35,953 bases of DNA from NCBI GenBank assembly GCA_023384495.1, contig JAHDWG010000016.1, positions 1 through 35,953 of the forward strand, given 5' to 3'. A model generated the notes under the pieces. That model made no database searches and was not told the DNA's origin. It saw only the letters and a program-made list of their open reading frames with translations. The position numbers and the translations under genes are program-made. This DNA is from Caldilineaceae bacterium. GTDB lineage: Bacteria > Chloroflexota > Anaerolineae > Caldilineales > Caldilineaceae. Positions within the stretch are counted from its first letter, which is position 1; every line of letters starts with the position of its first letter. This document shows positions 7,432 to 16,264 of this stretch, in pieces.

Positions 7432-9996
7432 TTAGCGACTGATCAGGGGCAGAAAGGTCTTTTGTGTGACAGCGCCATCGGGGTCGATTTCGACAATAAC
7501 TTCGTTCGACTGGGCAACAAATTCCCCCTCCGCGTTACGGGCCAGCAGGGCAAAGCGATGGATGCCTGCGTCCAACTGGGTCAAGCTCGCTGCCTGCTGT
7601 TCGATGGGAAGCCGTTTGCGGCCAGTCCAACTGATGTCATATGGCCCCTGGTGATAGAGGGAATACCCCGCGGCAGTGGTGTCATCAGCCGGCGTCCAGT
7701 TGAGTTGCAGCCCGTTGCCCTCGTGGCGCGCCACGCTGAGCACGAGTGTTTCGGATTCATCCGCGAGCACTTGCTGTGGCGGAATATAATGGCACCACTG
7801 GCCCACCGTCGGCGTCAGCTCGGTGTACCATTCGGCGAGAAACTCATCCCAACGTCCCTCCTTGACATAGGCCAGGCTGTCGGTCACGGTGACGGTTTGC
7901 GACGGGTCAATCGTCCACGTGGCGGTGAACGGCGCATCCGCCCGATAGAGGCTGGCGCGCCAGGCCACATCCGCCGGGGAGTTGCGCGGCAGCGGTGCGA
8001 GGACGGTCAGCGTATTGCCGAAATCCCACATCTCCTCGGGCGCAATGTAGGGGCGGCCGATGCGTGTTCGTTTTTCAACCGGCTGCATGGCTGTGTAGAG
8101 GGCCTCGAGCGCGTCGGCAACCCCATACGCATCACCGGCGCCGAACTCTTGCCTCAACTGGGCCCCAAAGCTTTCCAGACCGATCAACTCGTCGGGTGGG
8201 CCAAGCTGGAGGTTCTGGCGGCCACACTGCGTGGTGTCCACATACTGGCTTTGGCGCACGGCGTTGGCAATCCTTTGGGTTTCGCCGCCCCGCGTCGCAT
8301 CCAGCAGTGCATCCCCCAGGCCGCTCACCGCATCGGCGATGGCGACGATGTCGCTGCTACGCAACCAGAAAATGGTGTTCGGATGGCGATTGTCGAGCGA
8401 ACCCTGATAGAGATCGATGATCGCCTGGCCCATCTCTTCGGGCGTTGCGGTTGGCGTCAGCTGGGTGATATATTTCTGATAGGCCGCCACCAGCCAGGCA
8501 TAGTTGGGTGAAGCGACAAAGACGTTGGCCGTCTGGCGCACCTCGTACAGCACATCCAGGCTGCCCTGGAAGCATTGGTCAAAGAAGACGAGGTCAAATG
8601 GGGCGGCGCCGTTGTCGGTGGCCTCCATCAGCGCCTGACCCACATCGATGGTGCTCATGTAGCCTCGATTGGTCAGATCCGACGGGCTGTACTCGTGGCC
8701 CTTGGGCAGTGGTGGGATTTCGCCCAGCGACCGGCTGCTCATGATCGTCGATGTGACAACCGGCGACCAGGTCACCTTGGGGGTTGGGGGGATGCCGTGC
8801 CCCATGAGCGTTACGATCGTGCGCTCGGCGGGGAAGGACGTGCGGGCAGAGCGCAGGAACCATGCCAGCACAGCCGGGTCCGATGTGTCTAGTTCGCGGA
8901 CACCCCAGTGTTCTTCAACCGCGGTCGTGGCGCCGATCGAACCTCGCGCAATCTCGAACACTACCGTGTCACCATCATCCTGTCCATCCACCAAGAGCGT
9001 CACCTGAATGTTGGGATTCAATGCGGAGCCTCTGCGGAAACGCTCTTTGACATCGTCGATCTCTGTGGCCAGGTTGTTGTCCGCCGCAAAGTAGGCCGCC
9101 AGCAAGACCCGGCCCGCCGTTGCGCTTGTAACCCCGGCAATACGGGCTGGAGCGCCCCAAAGTGGATTGGGTTGGTCATCGTGGGCGGGGGTATGGGCTC
9201 GCACCGACACGTAGTACGCGCGCCCCGGCTCAAGATCGGTCACCAAATAGTCCGCGCTCTGTTTGTCGGTGGTTTGGCCCTGGATCAGAAACGGGCCGGT
9301 GATCGCCGTCGCAACGGCGATCTCGTAGTGGCCGCCATCGTCTTGATAGGCAATTGGATTCCACGCAAGACGTAACCCATCGGTGAAAAACTCGGTGATT
9401 TGTAGACCTGTCACCATGATGGTTTGTGTGGCCAACCAGTCTGGCTCCAGGAGTTGCAGACAGCGTTCTACGCTGGCCCGCATGGTAAAGAGCGCATTGT
9501 AGGCCAGGCTGAGGTCGGTCAAACCCGGCGTCAGGTTGCAGACGCTTGGCGGGATGCGTCCGCGGAGCGCGTTCTTTTCGAGCCGCAGCTGGCGCAGCCC
9601 GCGCAGGTTGCCCAGGGAAAGCGGCAACGTACCGCTCAGTTGGTTACGCGCCAGCACCAGCCCAGAGACATGACCATCGGCGCAGGTCACCCCATGCCAG
9701 TTGCAGGGGGCGTCGCCGCTGTCGAACGCCAGCCAGTTGCTGTTGTTCAGCCAGTTGGCGCCGTTGGTCTGGCTAAAAAACTCGACAAGCGCAATGCATT
9801 CGGATACAGAGACAGTTGTCACATTGGCGCAGGTGGATGCAGTGGGCGTGTCGGATTCGGACGCGAATGCCGTAGCCGTGGCTGCCCCGGCCAACAGAAG
9901 TTGGAGCAACAACACAAACGCCAACCCGGTGAGAATCGTGACAGAGGCTGCCAATAACCGGTGTGTGGTTCGGTCGGGTCGATGAGTGCGTTGCAT
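7432..9996 (-). CDS. Exported clostripain-like (C11) cysteine peptidase with leucine-rich and FN3 domains
   Basis: An 854-residue exported protein. A signal peptide or anchor (about 13-44) is followed by a plant-type LRR cap (ALVEFFSQTNGANW, then PCNWHGVTC) and several LRRs (LSGTLPLSLGNLRGL, LRGRIPPSVCNL; to about 170). A fibronectin-III-like domain follows (about 195-285), then a C11 peptidase domain from about 293. The likely dyad is His400 in LMGHG and Cys475 in FFDQCFQG, as expected for clan CD enzymes, which cut after basic residues in clostripain. A second beta-rich region ends in QKTFLPLISR. ATG 9996 was preferred over an upstream ATG at 10143 because CAGGAG lies about 8 bases before it and the signal peptide follows. 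The LRRs probably guide substrate or partner binding (inference). Confidence 0.85.
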   Translation of the reverse strand: MQRTHRPDRTTHRLLAASVTILTGLAFVLLLQLLLAGAATATAFASESDTPTASTCANVTTVSVSECIALVEFFSQTNGANWLNNSNWLAFDSGDAPCNWHGVTCADGHVSGLVLARNQLSGTLPLSLGNLRGLRQLRLEKNALRGRIPPSVCNLTPGLTDLSLAYNALFTMRASVERCLQLLEPDWLATQTIMVTGLQITEFFTDGLRLAWNPIAYQDDGGHYEIAVATAITGPFLIQGQTTDKQSADYLVTDLEPGRAYYVSVRAHTPAHDDQPNPLWGAPARIAGVTSATAGRVLLAAYFAADNNLATEIDDVKERFRRGSALNPNIQVTLLVDGQDDGDTVVFEIARGSIGATTAVEEHWGVRELDTSDPAVLAWFLRSARTSFPAERTIVTLMGHGIPPTPKVTWSPVVTSTIMSSRSLGEIPPLPKGHEYSPSDLTNRGYMSTIDVGQALMEATDNGAAPFDLVFFDQCFQGSLDVLYEVRQTANVFVASPNYAWLVAAYQKYITQLTPTATPEEMGQAIIDLYQGSLDNRHPNTIFWLRSSDIVAIADAVSGLGDALLDATRGGETQRIANAVRQSQYVDTTQCGRQNLQLGPPDELIGLESFGAQLRQEFGAGDAYGVADALEALYTAMQPVEKRTRIGRPYIAPEEMWDFGNTLTVLAPLPRNSPADVAWRASLYRADAPFTATWTIDPSQTVTVTDSLAYVKEGRWDEFLAEWYTELTPTVGQWCHYIPPQQVLADESETLVLSVARHEGNGLQLNWTPADDTTAAGYSLYHQGPYDISWTGRKRLPIEQQAASLTQLDAGIHRFALLARNAEGEFVAQSNEVIVEIDPDGAVTQKTFLPLISR

Positions 9997-10325
9997 GGTT
10001 GGTGCTCCTGTTGGGTTACAGAATAAGCGCTCGGTCGTGTGTCTATGGGCGGCGACACAGCTTCTGCGTATTCTACGATGTAGGTCACTGGTTAGACATT
10101 CTGGTATGATGTCGGTTGTTCGACGGAAAATAAACGATAGCATGATATGATTGGAGTTGCGGGCGCTACGGATACGGCATCATGTGGGCGAGTTCACCCC
10201 CACGCAGCACGCCCAGATAGGATGATAGACGTCCTCGCCATCATACAGTGGCAATGAGTGCTTGGCAATCGCGTCAGAATTGCCTCATGCTTCTGGGATC
10301 AGTCGAGCGACATTTTCGGAAACCT
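9997..10325. other. Divergent intergenic region
   Basis: This gap lies between the divergently transcribed peptidase and TPR-regulator genes, so it should contain promoters for both. A TATGAT (10105-10110) on the plus strand resembles a -10 box but lacks a good -35. The plus-strand frame stays open from GTG 10248, so part of this region could code for extra N-terminal residues of the regulator. No strong inverted repeat was found. Confidence 0.45.
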
Positions 10326-12758
10326 ATGCTACCTTTTACACCAATGACCCACATCTCCACAGGATCAGGGGTAGATCTGTTGTCCGACTCATCATTGACG
10401 CAACTGGTCAACGATGCCTTGCGCAACTATCAGAGTACTCTGGCCCTGTCACGTTCGCCGCTCGCCAGTTCGGCGTTGGTGACGCCGACGTTGGTCAAGG
10501 ATGAGGCGTCACCAACGGCTGAGGAACGTGGGCACGGGCTGCGTCTGGTGCTACAGTGGGCAGTGAACCGGCTTGCGCCCGGCGCGCCGAGCTACGGCCT
10601 GGGCCAGCCGCGCCCCTTCGATGACCCAACCTGGCGCGACCCCCGTTGGTGGCGCTATTCCATTCTGCGCCATCGCTACCTGGAGCCATTACACCCGGAT
10701 GAGTTTGTCGATGGTGGGCGCTACACAGAGACTCTGCTGGCATTGACGGGCATCAGCAGCAGCGACGCCTTTTTTGATGAACGAAGTCGGGCCATCCGAG
10801 AAGTGGCGGCGCTCTTGCGCCAACAGATGATCGAGGGCGCCGCCAATGACGAACTCCAGCGTCTCGCGCTTCAAGAGATTGTACAGACGCTGGAGCGTCA
10901 GCCGGCGATGGCGGCGCTGTTGGGTGTCGCGGCCACGCTCGATGACGTTTTCCCCCGTGGCCTGCTTGCCGAGCTGGCTGTACACGAGCGAATGCTTGGC
11001 GTTGCAACCACACTGGACGCGCTGATCGCACAGCGGTTTCTGCTGACCGGCGACGAAGGGGCGAGCCTCTGGCTCTCACCGGTGTTGCGCGCGACCATCT
11101 ATGCGCGCCAGCCTGCCGACGCCCGCCGCCGGCGTCATCGTTGGGTTGCGGCGTACTATGAGGCGCATGGGGCTGCATTGCTGGCTGCGCGTCATTGGCA
11201 ACGCGCCGGGCAAGATGCTCGCGCTCTGCGCGTCCTGCTGCCAGCCGTCGCGGAGCTGATCCACGAACTGCAACTGCGTGGGCTGATCGAGCTCTTGCAG
11301 CAACTGGAAGAGAGACGGCTGAATGGAGTCGAATGGTTCACCGTCCAACTCCTGCTTAGCGACCTCTTCCAGCGCGGTGGCCAACATGACGAGGCCCTGC
11401 GCGCCTGCCGGCGAGCACTGCGGGCGAGTGGGGCGAATGGCAACCAGGCGCGCGCCTATCGCCGCATGGGCAAGCTCTATGAGGGTCACAACCCGCTCCA
11501 TGCCTTGCGCTATTATCAGCAGGCGGTCGAACGTTTTGATCCAACCGACCCGGAGCTAGCTGAACTCTTCAAAGACCGCGGCTGGCTCTATTTCTACCGA
11601 CAAGAATGGGACAAAGCCGAGCGCGATCTGCTGCAGGCGCTGGCATTGGCGCCGCAGGCCGCCACCAGCGCCCAAGCCGCAATCTTGGACGCCTTGGCGA
11701 ATCTATATCGAAAGCGCGGCGATTTTGAACGCGCCCTGGCCCACGCCGAGCGCGCCCTGGCGATTCGTGAAGAAATTGGCGAACTGTTGGGGATCGCAAA
11801 ATCGCTTGGCAACCTCGGCTTTCTCTATCAAGAGATGGGTGAGCTGAGCCATGCTCTTCAGGCGCACACCGAAGCGCGTAACACCTATCAGCAAATTGAC
11901 AACCCAGCGTTGACGGCGACGGCGTGGCTCAATATGGGCATGGTTCAACATGTGGATGGCCGCATGGAGGACGCCATCGAGAGCTACCACCAATCGTTGG
12001 CGATTGCCGAGCGAATCAGTCTTCCCCTGATCGAACTCAAGGCCCACTACAATCTGGCCGAAGCGTTGGCCGCGATTGAGCGCCACACCGACGCTGCTAT
12101 CCACTGGCAAACCGGCTATCGGCTTTGCCGTCAACACGGTTTTGATGACCAGGAAGCCGACTTTCTGGCTCTGCGCACCACGATCGCGGTAGCCATGGAG
12201 GTCGAGCCACCGCGCGTCAACGACGAGTGGGCGGCGCCGCCCAATTTGGCAGTTCATCTTGGCGAGGAGGATGCGTTTGTGCTGGCTTTGGCGCACCGCG
12301 AGCAGGGCGTCACGCCAAAGCGATTGATGCACGCGGCCCACATCAGCCGCGCCACGGCGACCCGCTGGTTGACGGGCCTGGTGGCAAAGGGTCATCTGGC
12401 GGTTGAAGGCAAAGGACGGGCAACCGTCTATGCGCCAGTGACAGCGGCGGCGCCCAAGCCTTCGCAACCACGGCCGGCAGCACAACTGCGCGACCAATTA
12501 CAGCCACACTGCGCCGAGTTCCGCCAGCGGTTTCAGATGACGGCGCTGGGCGTGGTTGCGCAGCCCAATGGATGTTCGCCGCGCATCAAACTGGCCGCGC
12601 GCTTCGTGACAACACCCGATCTTGCCTCGTTTCTCACGCTACAGGCTGTGCTGGCCGACCGCTTGCAGACTGAAGTCGACCTGTGGCCGCTTGGTGTCGT
12701 CGATAGGTTGGTGGCTGGAGAGGAAGAGGCGGTCGACAAGATCGAGTGGTTTTGGTAG
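10326..12758 (+). CDS. TPR-repeat protein with C-terminal winged-helix domain, putative regulator
   Basis: About 810 residues. The N-terminal 300 residues form an alpha-helical region containing WRDPRWWRYSILRHRYLEPL. This resembles the helical part that follows the NTPase in STAND/MalT-like regulators, but no Walker A or B motif is visible. Tetratricopeptide repeats fill about residues 335-600 (ALDALANLYRKRGDFERALA; AKSLGNLGFLYQEMGELSHA). A winged-helix DNA-binding domain follows at about 647-704 (SRATATRWLTGLVAKGHLAV). Together these suggest a transcription regulator with a TPR sensing or protein-binding platform; the target is unknown. The start is uncertain: GTG 10248, ATG 10326 and ATG 10344 are in frame and none has a strong ribosome-binding site. 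It lies divergent to the C11 peptidase gene and directly upstream of the R-M cassette. Confidence 0.8.
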   Translation: MLPFTPMTHISTGSGVDLLSDSSLTQLVNDALRNYQSTLALSRSPLASSALVTPTLVKDEASPTAEERGHGLRLVLQWAVNRLAPGAPSYGLGQPRPFDDPTWRDPRWWRYSILRHRYLEPLHPDEFVDGGRYTETLLALTGISSSDAFFDERSRAIREVAALLRQQMIEGAANDELQRLALQEIVQTLERQPAMAALLGVAATLDDVFPRGLLAELAVHERMLGVATTLDALIAQRFLLTGDEGASLWLSPVLRATIYARQPADARRRRHRWVAAYYEAHGAALLAARHWQRAGQDARALRVLLPAVAELIHELQLRGLIELLQQLEERRLNGVEWFTVQLLLSDLFQRGGQHDEALRACRRALRASGANGNQARAYRRMGKLYEGHNPLHALRYYQQAVERFDPTDPELAELFKDRGWLYFYRQEWDKAERDLLQALALAPQAATSAQAAILDALANLYRKRGDFERALAHAERALAIREEIGELLGIAKSLGNLGFLYQEMGELSHALQAHTEARNTYQQIDNPALTATAWLNMGMVQHVDGRMEDAIESYHQSLAIAERISLPLIELKAHYNLAEALAAIERHTDAAIHWQTGYRLCRQHGFDDQEADFLALRTTIAVAMEVEPPRVNDEWAAPPNLAVHLGEEDAFVLALAHREQGVTPKRLMHAAHISRATATRWLTGLVAKGHLAVEGKGRATVYAPVTAAAPKPSQPRPAAQLRDQLQPHCAEFRQRFQMTALGVVAQPNGCSPRIKLAARFVTTPDLASFLTLQAVLADRLQTEVDLWPLGVVDRLVAGEEEAVDKIEWFW

Positions 12759-12865
12759 CTATAAGAATTTCGGACGCTTGACGACTTCATAAGTCGATTA
12801 TACTATCTGGTTGGTCCAGAGCCTGAGATTGAGTTTATAACATCAGAACGTTTGTTTGCCTATAT

Positions 12866-12894
12866 TTGGTCGTTGGGCGTTCCGAGGCTATAAT
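12866..12894 (+). promoter_or_regulatory. Predicted sigma-70-type promoter of the R-M cassette
   Basis: A perfect -10 box TATAAT (12889-12894) is preceded, at 17 bases, by TTGGTC (12866-12871), a weak match to -35. It sits in a visibly A+T-rich gap and would start transcription near 12901, about 50 bases before the methyltransferase ATG. A second, weaker pair lies at 12778-12804 (TTGACG and TATACT, spacer 15). Confidence 0.45.
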
Positions 12895-12953
12895 CTTTTG
12901 TAGCGCCCTTGCGAGATTTATCTAGCCTCCGTTGATTATAGGCCATCATCAAG

Positions 12954-14156
12954 ATGAAAAAATGCTTCACATTTTCTGAGTATTTCGCTGGCATTGGTCT
13001 GGTTGGACTTGGATTGCAGGATGGTTGGGAACTGGCGTTTGCGAACGACATTGACCCGAAGAAACGCGAGATGTTCGTCAACCACTTTGGTGAAGATGAT
13101 CGCTATGTCCTTAGCGACATTTATGATCTGCGTGTTGACTCCATACCAACCACGACTTTGGCCACTGCCTCGTTCCCCTGCATTGATCTCTCCCTGGCGG
13201 GCAATCGCATGGGCTTGAACGGCAAGCATTCAGGCGCGTTTTGGGGGTTTAGAGACATTCTAAGACAAATGGGAGATCGCCGGCCGCCGCTGGTGCTCGT
13301 GGAAAATGTTCTTGGTTGGTTAAGCGCCAACGGGGGCCAGGATTTTCGCGAGAGTGTGAAGGAGCTAAATCAACTGGGTTACGTGATTGACGCATTTGTG
13401 CTGAACGCCCATCACTTCACACCGCAGAGCAGGCCAAGAATGTTTTTGGTGGGCGCACAAGGGCAAGAACCCCTCGGTGAGTGGGAGGCGCTGGCCAGCT
13501 TTCGCTCTCGCCCGGAGGCGCTCTGGGTCAAGCGACTGCTCGACGCAATTTGGGGCAACAAGGACCTACAGTGGATGCGGCTTAACCTGCCGATGCCTCC
13601 GCCTGTCCAGCGTAACGTGGCGTCTATCCTCGAAACTCTGGATGATGATGATGAGCGCTGGTGGACGCAGGCAAAAACGGCGCATATTTATGGACAATTG
13701 AGCGCAGCCCATCGGGAACGGGTGGATCGGCTGCGAATGGGGCAGCGTCTATCGTATGCAATGGCGTATAAACGGGTGCGAGATAAACAGACGCGGGCGG
13801 AGATTCGTACCGATGGGTTAGCGGGGTGCCTGCGCACGCCAGTTGGAGGCAGCAGTAAACAGATCGTATTTGCGATGGGCCGCGGTCAATTCCGTGTGCG
13901 TTGGATGACAGAGCGCGAATATGCGCGGCTTCAAGGGGCGGACGACTTCACGATCAACGTCCCCTATCTCCAGGCGTTGTACGGATTTGGCGACGCTGTG
14001 TGCGTGCCTGCAATTCGCTGGATATCCGAACACGCGCTAACGCCTCTGGCGGAGAAAATAACATCGAACGGCAAATGTGAAAAGCCGACGCATTCCCATC
14101 TTCCAATTGAGCAGACCTTTGTCAGTCCCTCTGAATTAGTCTTTCAAGGAGCGTGA
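12954..14156 (+). CDS. DNA (cytosine-5) methyltransferase
   Basis: This 400-residue enzyme would transfer methyl from S-adenosylmethionine to carbon 5 of cytosine in a specific DNA site. The conserved motifs are in order: motif I FAGIGLVGLG (residues 11-20), motif IV FPCIDLSLAG with catalytic Cys76, motif VI LVENVLG (about 115-121), motif VIII QSRPRMF (158-164), then a variable target-recognition region, and motifs IX-X near the end (WMTEREYARLQG; YGFGDAVCVP). The usual PCQ of motif IV is PCI here. The stop lies one base before the start of the next gene, and vsr follows, so it is the modification arm of a type II R-M cassette. A+T content looks higher than in neighbouring genes, consistent with acquisition by transfer. 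The recognition sequence cannot be told. Confidence 0.93.
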   Translation: MKKCFTFSEYFAGIGLVGLGLQDGWELAFANDIDPKKREMFVNHFGEDDRYVLSDIYDLRVDSIPTTTLATASFPCIDLSLAGNRMGLNGKHSGAFWGFRDILRQMGDRRPPLVLVENVLGWLSANGGQDFRESVKELNQLGYVIDAFVLNAHHFTPQSRPRMFLVGAQGQEPLGEWEALASFRSRPEALWVKRLLDAIWGNKDLQWMRLNLPMPPPVQRNVASILETLDDDDERWWTQAKTAHIYGQLSAAHRERVDRLRMGQRLSYAMAYKRVRDKQTRAEIRTDGLAGCLRTPVGGSSKQIVFAMGRGQFRVRWMTEREYARLQGADDFTINVPYLQALYGFGDAVCVPAIRWISEHALTPLAEKITSNGKCEKPTHSHLPIEQTFVSPSELVFQGA

Positions 14157-14157
14157 A

Positions 14158-15045
14158 TTGACGGAGCATCAAGAAGCGACGTTGTTGGAAGCAGTAAGGT
14201 TCGCATCGGATCAAGGGTTTGCCCAGTGGCGACAGGAGCACAATGATCGCCAGCATGGCTTGCCGATCAAGGGCCGGCTGTACGGCGCGTTGATTGTCTT
14301 ATCCAACCTGGAGCAGAACGTCTGGCGTTTTTCGGAACTGGAAGAGGCTACATCAACAGATTCAGGCAAGTTTTTCTCCGACCGCTCGATTCGCAATCAC
14401 ACGATTAACCGTGTTTCTTCGGTGCTAGCCCATCACGGGCATAAGGAGTTGGCTCCAAGCGCCAGCAGGGGAGAACTGGGGAGAACCAGCACCGGCACAA
14501 AAAGAGCTGGCTTGCAGCTCATTCAACTCATTCGGTCGGCGTTGGAGGTAGCGCCAGAGGAAAGACGAGAAGAGCAGGGGAACGCTCTGGTCATTTACCT
14601 GTATGCTCAGATTTTTTCTTTCTTGCGCCAGTACCATGAAATGGGGGGCATCGACGCACCTTTTACTGCTTCCGAGTCGATTACGGCGTATATTTCGAAA
14701 TTGCTAAGCGCGCACTCAGGCAATCCCGGCGCCGTGCTTCAACATTTGGTCGGAGCAAAGCTAGAAGTGCGCTTTGCAGGACAGGGGGTTGAGATCCAGC
14801 ACCACAGTTCCGCTGCTGCTGACGTGCAGACCGGCAGGCTTGGTGATTTTGCTGTGGGTTCAACCGTGTTTCACGTCACCAAGAGCGCCACGGATGACCA
14901 CTACCGGAAGGCTAAACAGAATGCGGACAATGGACGGAGAGTGTATTTGCTGGCGCCTGACGCTGTTTTGCAAGGCATGAAACAATTTGCGGAGGCCTTT
15001 GAGCCAGGCTTTACCAAGAAGGTGGATATCTTCTCGATTGAGTAG
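14158..15045 (+). CDS. DUF4928-like protein, putative restriction endonuclease, ended by in-frame TAG
   Basis: A 295-residue protein starting at TTG 14158, with AAGGAG about 6 bases upstream inside the end of the methyltransferase gene. I recognise it tentatively as DUF4928, a family usually encoded beside C5 methyltransferases and therefore suspected to be the restriction subunit. A possible nuclease core is GDFAVGSTVFHVTKS (about residues 230-245), resembling a degenerate PD-(D/E)XK site, but this is weak. The frame stops at TAG 15043-15045 and continues open for another 51 codons that look like a natural C-terminus, so the protein may be truncated by a nonsense mutation. Position between methyltransferase and vsr supports the R-M assignment. 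Confidence 0.75.
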   Translation: MTEHQEATLLEAVRFASDQGFAQWRQEHNDRQHGLPIKGRLYGALIVLSNLEQNVWRFSELEEATSTDSGKFFSDRSIRNHTINRVSSVLAHHGHKELAPSASRGELGRTSTGTKRAGLQLIQLIRSALEVAPEERREEQGNALVIYLYAQIFSFLRQYHEMGGIDAPFTASESITAYISKLLSAHSGNPGAVLQHLVGAKLEVRFAGQGVEIQHHSSAAADVQTGRLGDFAVGSTVFHVTKSATDDHYRKAKQNADNGRRVYLLAPDAVLQGMKQFAEAFEPGFTKKVDIFSIE

Positions 15046-15201
15046 TTTGTCGCCCAGAATTTGGACGAGCTTGCTCTGTTTGACCGAACCGAGGCGCTTC
15101 GGCAGTTGAGGCTATTGTTGGAGAAGTACAACGACCTTGTAGAGGCCCATGAAAGCGACCGCTCGCTGAAGATTATTATCCCTGATTTTGGTGTGGAGTG
15201 A
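15046..15201 (+). pseudogene. In-frame C-terminal remainder of the DUF4928-like gene after the amber stop
   Basis: Directly after TAG 15043-15045, the same frame runs 51 codons to TGA 15199-15201. It encodes an amphipathic, protein-like stretch (FVAQNLDELALFDRT, then LRLLLEKYNDLVEAH and a closing KIIIPDFGVE). From memory, DUF4928 proteins end in a very similar segment. The TGA lies 24 bases before vsr, which is normal operon spacing. Without the TAG the product would be about 347 residues. Nonsense mutation, sequencing error or readthrough cannot be separated here. Confidence 0.65.
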
Positions 15202-15225
15202 GTGAGAGCCTGACCAAAGGGCATT

Positions 15226-15636
15226 GTGAACGACGAAAAACCCTCTGAATTGCGTAGCCGAACCATGCGCGCCGTGCATTCCACGGACACCTCGCCCGAA
15301 ATGGCTGTTCGGCGCCTGCTGCACGCCAGCGGCTACCGCTACCGGCTGCACCGAGACGACCTCCCCGGTAAACCCGACATTGTGTTCGCATCGCGCAAGA
15401 AGGCAATTTTTGTCCACGGTTGCTTCTGGCATGGCCATGACTGCAAGCGCGGCGCGCGAATTCCCAAAAACAATCGCGAATACTGGGTGCGAAAAATAAG
15501 CCGCAATGTGGAGCGGGATCAAGAGCATCGCATCCATTTGGCGACATTAGGTTGGGGTGTTCTCGTGATTTGGGAATGCGAGATTAAGGATCTGCCCAAG
15601 CTCAGGGAGACGCTGGTCGAGTTTCTCGATAGCTGA
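15226..15636 (+). CDS. vsr: Very short patch repair (Vsr) mismatch endonuclease
   Basis: This 136-residue protein would nick DNA next to T:G mismatches that arise when 5-methylcytosine deaminates, protecting sites of the accompanying C5 methyltransferase. The sequence fits E. coli Vsr residue by residue at the key positions: Glu25 (SPEMAVRR), Asp51 (GKPDIVFA), His64 and His69 (FVHGCFWHGHDC), and zinc ligands Cys66, His71, Cys73 and a Cys near 118 (WECEI). It is shorter than the 156-residue E. coli protein, mostly at the C-terminus. The start is GTG 15226, with AAAGGG a few bases upstream. It is the last gene of the methyltransferase/DUF4928 cassette. Confidence 0.95.
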   Translation: MNDEKPSELRSRTMRAVHSTDTSPEMAVRRLLHASGYRYRLHRDDLPGKPDIVFASRKKAIFVHGCFWHGHDCKRGARIPKNNREYWVRKISRNVERDQEHRIHLATLGWGVLVIWECEIKDLPKLRETLVEFLDS

Positions 15637-15673
15637 TCTCACATCGATCCACCATTACAACCAGGCCGCGCCC

Positions 15674-16264
15674 CTACCGCGTGTTGCGGATGTCGTCGTC
15701 CCAGTGACCGGCGCGGCGTTCGATGCCGCCGCTGCTGATGGTCTCGTCCACATAGTCGCCATAGCACGCGTGGTGGTCCGCCAGCAGATGGGGCAACGCC
15801 TCCACATAGGCGCGGATGTGCGCCAACACCGCGTCGAGCGTGGTTGCGCGGCGGGCGTTGCCCAGGTTGACCAGCCACTTGCCTTTGAGGTCGGGCGCAT
15901 TGCGGCGGATGGGCCGGTTTACCCGCTGTCGCGGCATGAGCGCCAGGTCGATGATGGAGAAAAAGAAGTAGCGGGCGGGCAGGTGGTCGCGCACCAACAC
16001 GCCAGCGCGCGGGGCATAGCCCAGACACTTGCGCACGGTCAAGTCGTCGAGGATAAAGAGCTCTGCTTCTGGCGCGCGGTTGGTAGGCCAGTTGGCGAGA
16101 TTGTAGGGCTGGCGTTTCTCTTTGACTTCAAGAAAGAAGGGGCGGTCGGCTTGCAGCCAGAGCGTAAAGTCGGGCTTCGTATACGAGTCTGTATGGTCGC
16201 TGTGGCGGATGCCGCTGCGCGCCAGATAGGCTTTGATCTCCTGCTCGACGGATGGGCGATTCAT
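15674..16264 (-). CDS. PD-(D/E)XK-type nuclease-like protein, uncharacterised
   Basis: A 196-residue protein not assigned to a named family. Its N-terminal half has a clear PD-(D/E)XK signature: Asp32 in YTKPDFTLWL, then Glu46 and Lys48 in FFLEVKEKRQ, preceded by a helix with Glu8. This is the catalytic arrangement of restriction enzymes, resolvases and repair nucleases. The C-terminal half is helical and carries no motif I recognise. ATG 16264 was chosen over GTG 16273 because AGGTGA lies 6 bases upstream of it. The gene converges on vsr with only 37 bases between stops, so it sits at the edge of the R-M cassette and could be a further defence or repair nuclease (inference). Confidence 0.75.
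   Translation of the reverse strand: MNRPSVEQEIKAYLARSGIRHSDHTDSYTKPDFTLWLQADRPFFLEVKEKRQPYNLANWPTNRAPEAELFILDDLTVRKCLGYAPRAGVLVRDHLPARYFFFSIIDLALMPRQRVNRPIRRNAPDLKGKWLVNLGNARRATTLDAVLAHIRAYVEALPHLLADHHACYGDYVDETISSGGIERRAGHWDDDIRNTR

Noticed and set aside
7384-8511. Plus-strand ORF of 375 codons opposite the C11 peptidase
   Set aside because: Antisense shadow; the minus strand shows peptidase motifs, signal peptide and ribosome-binding site.
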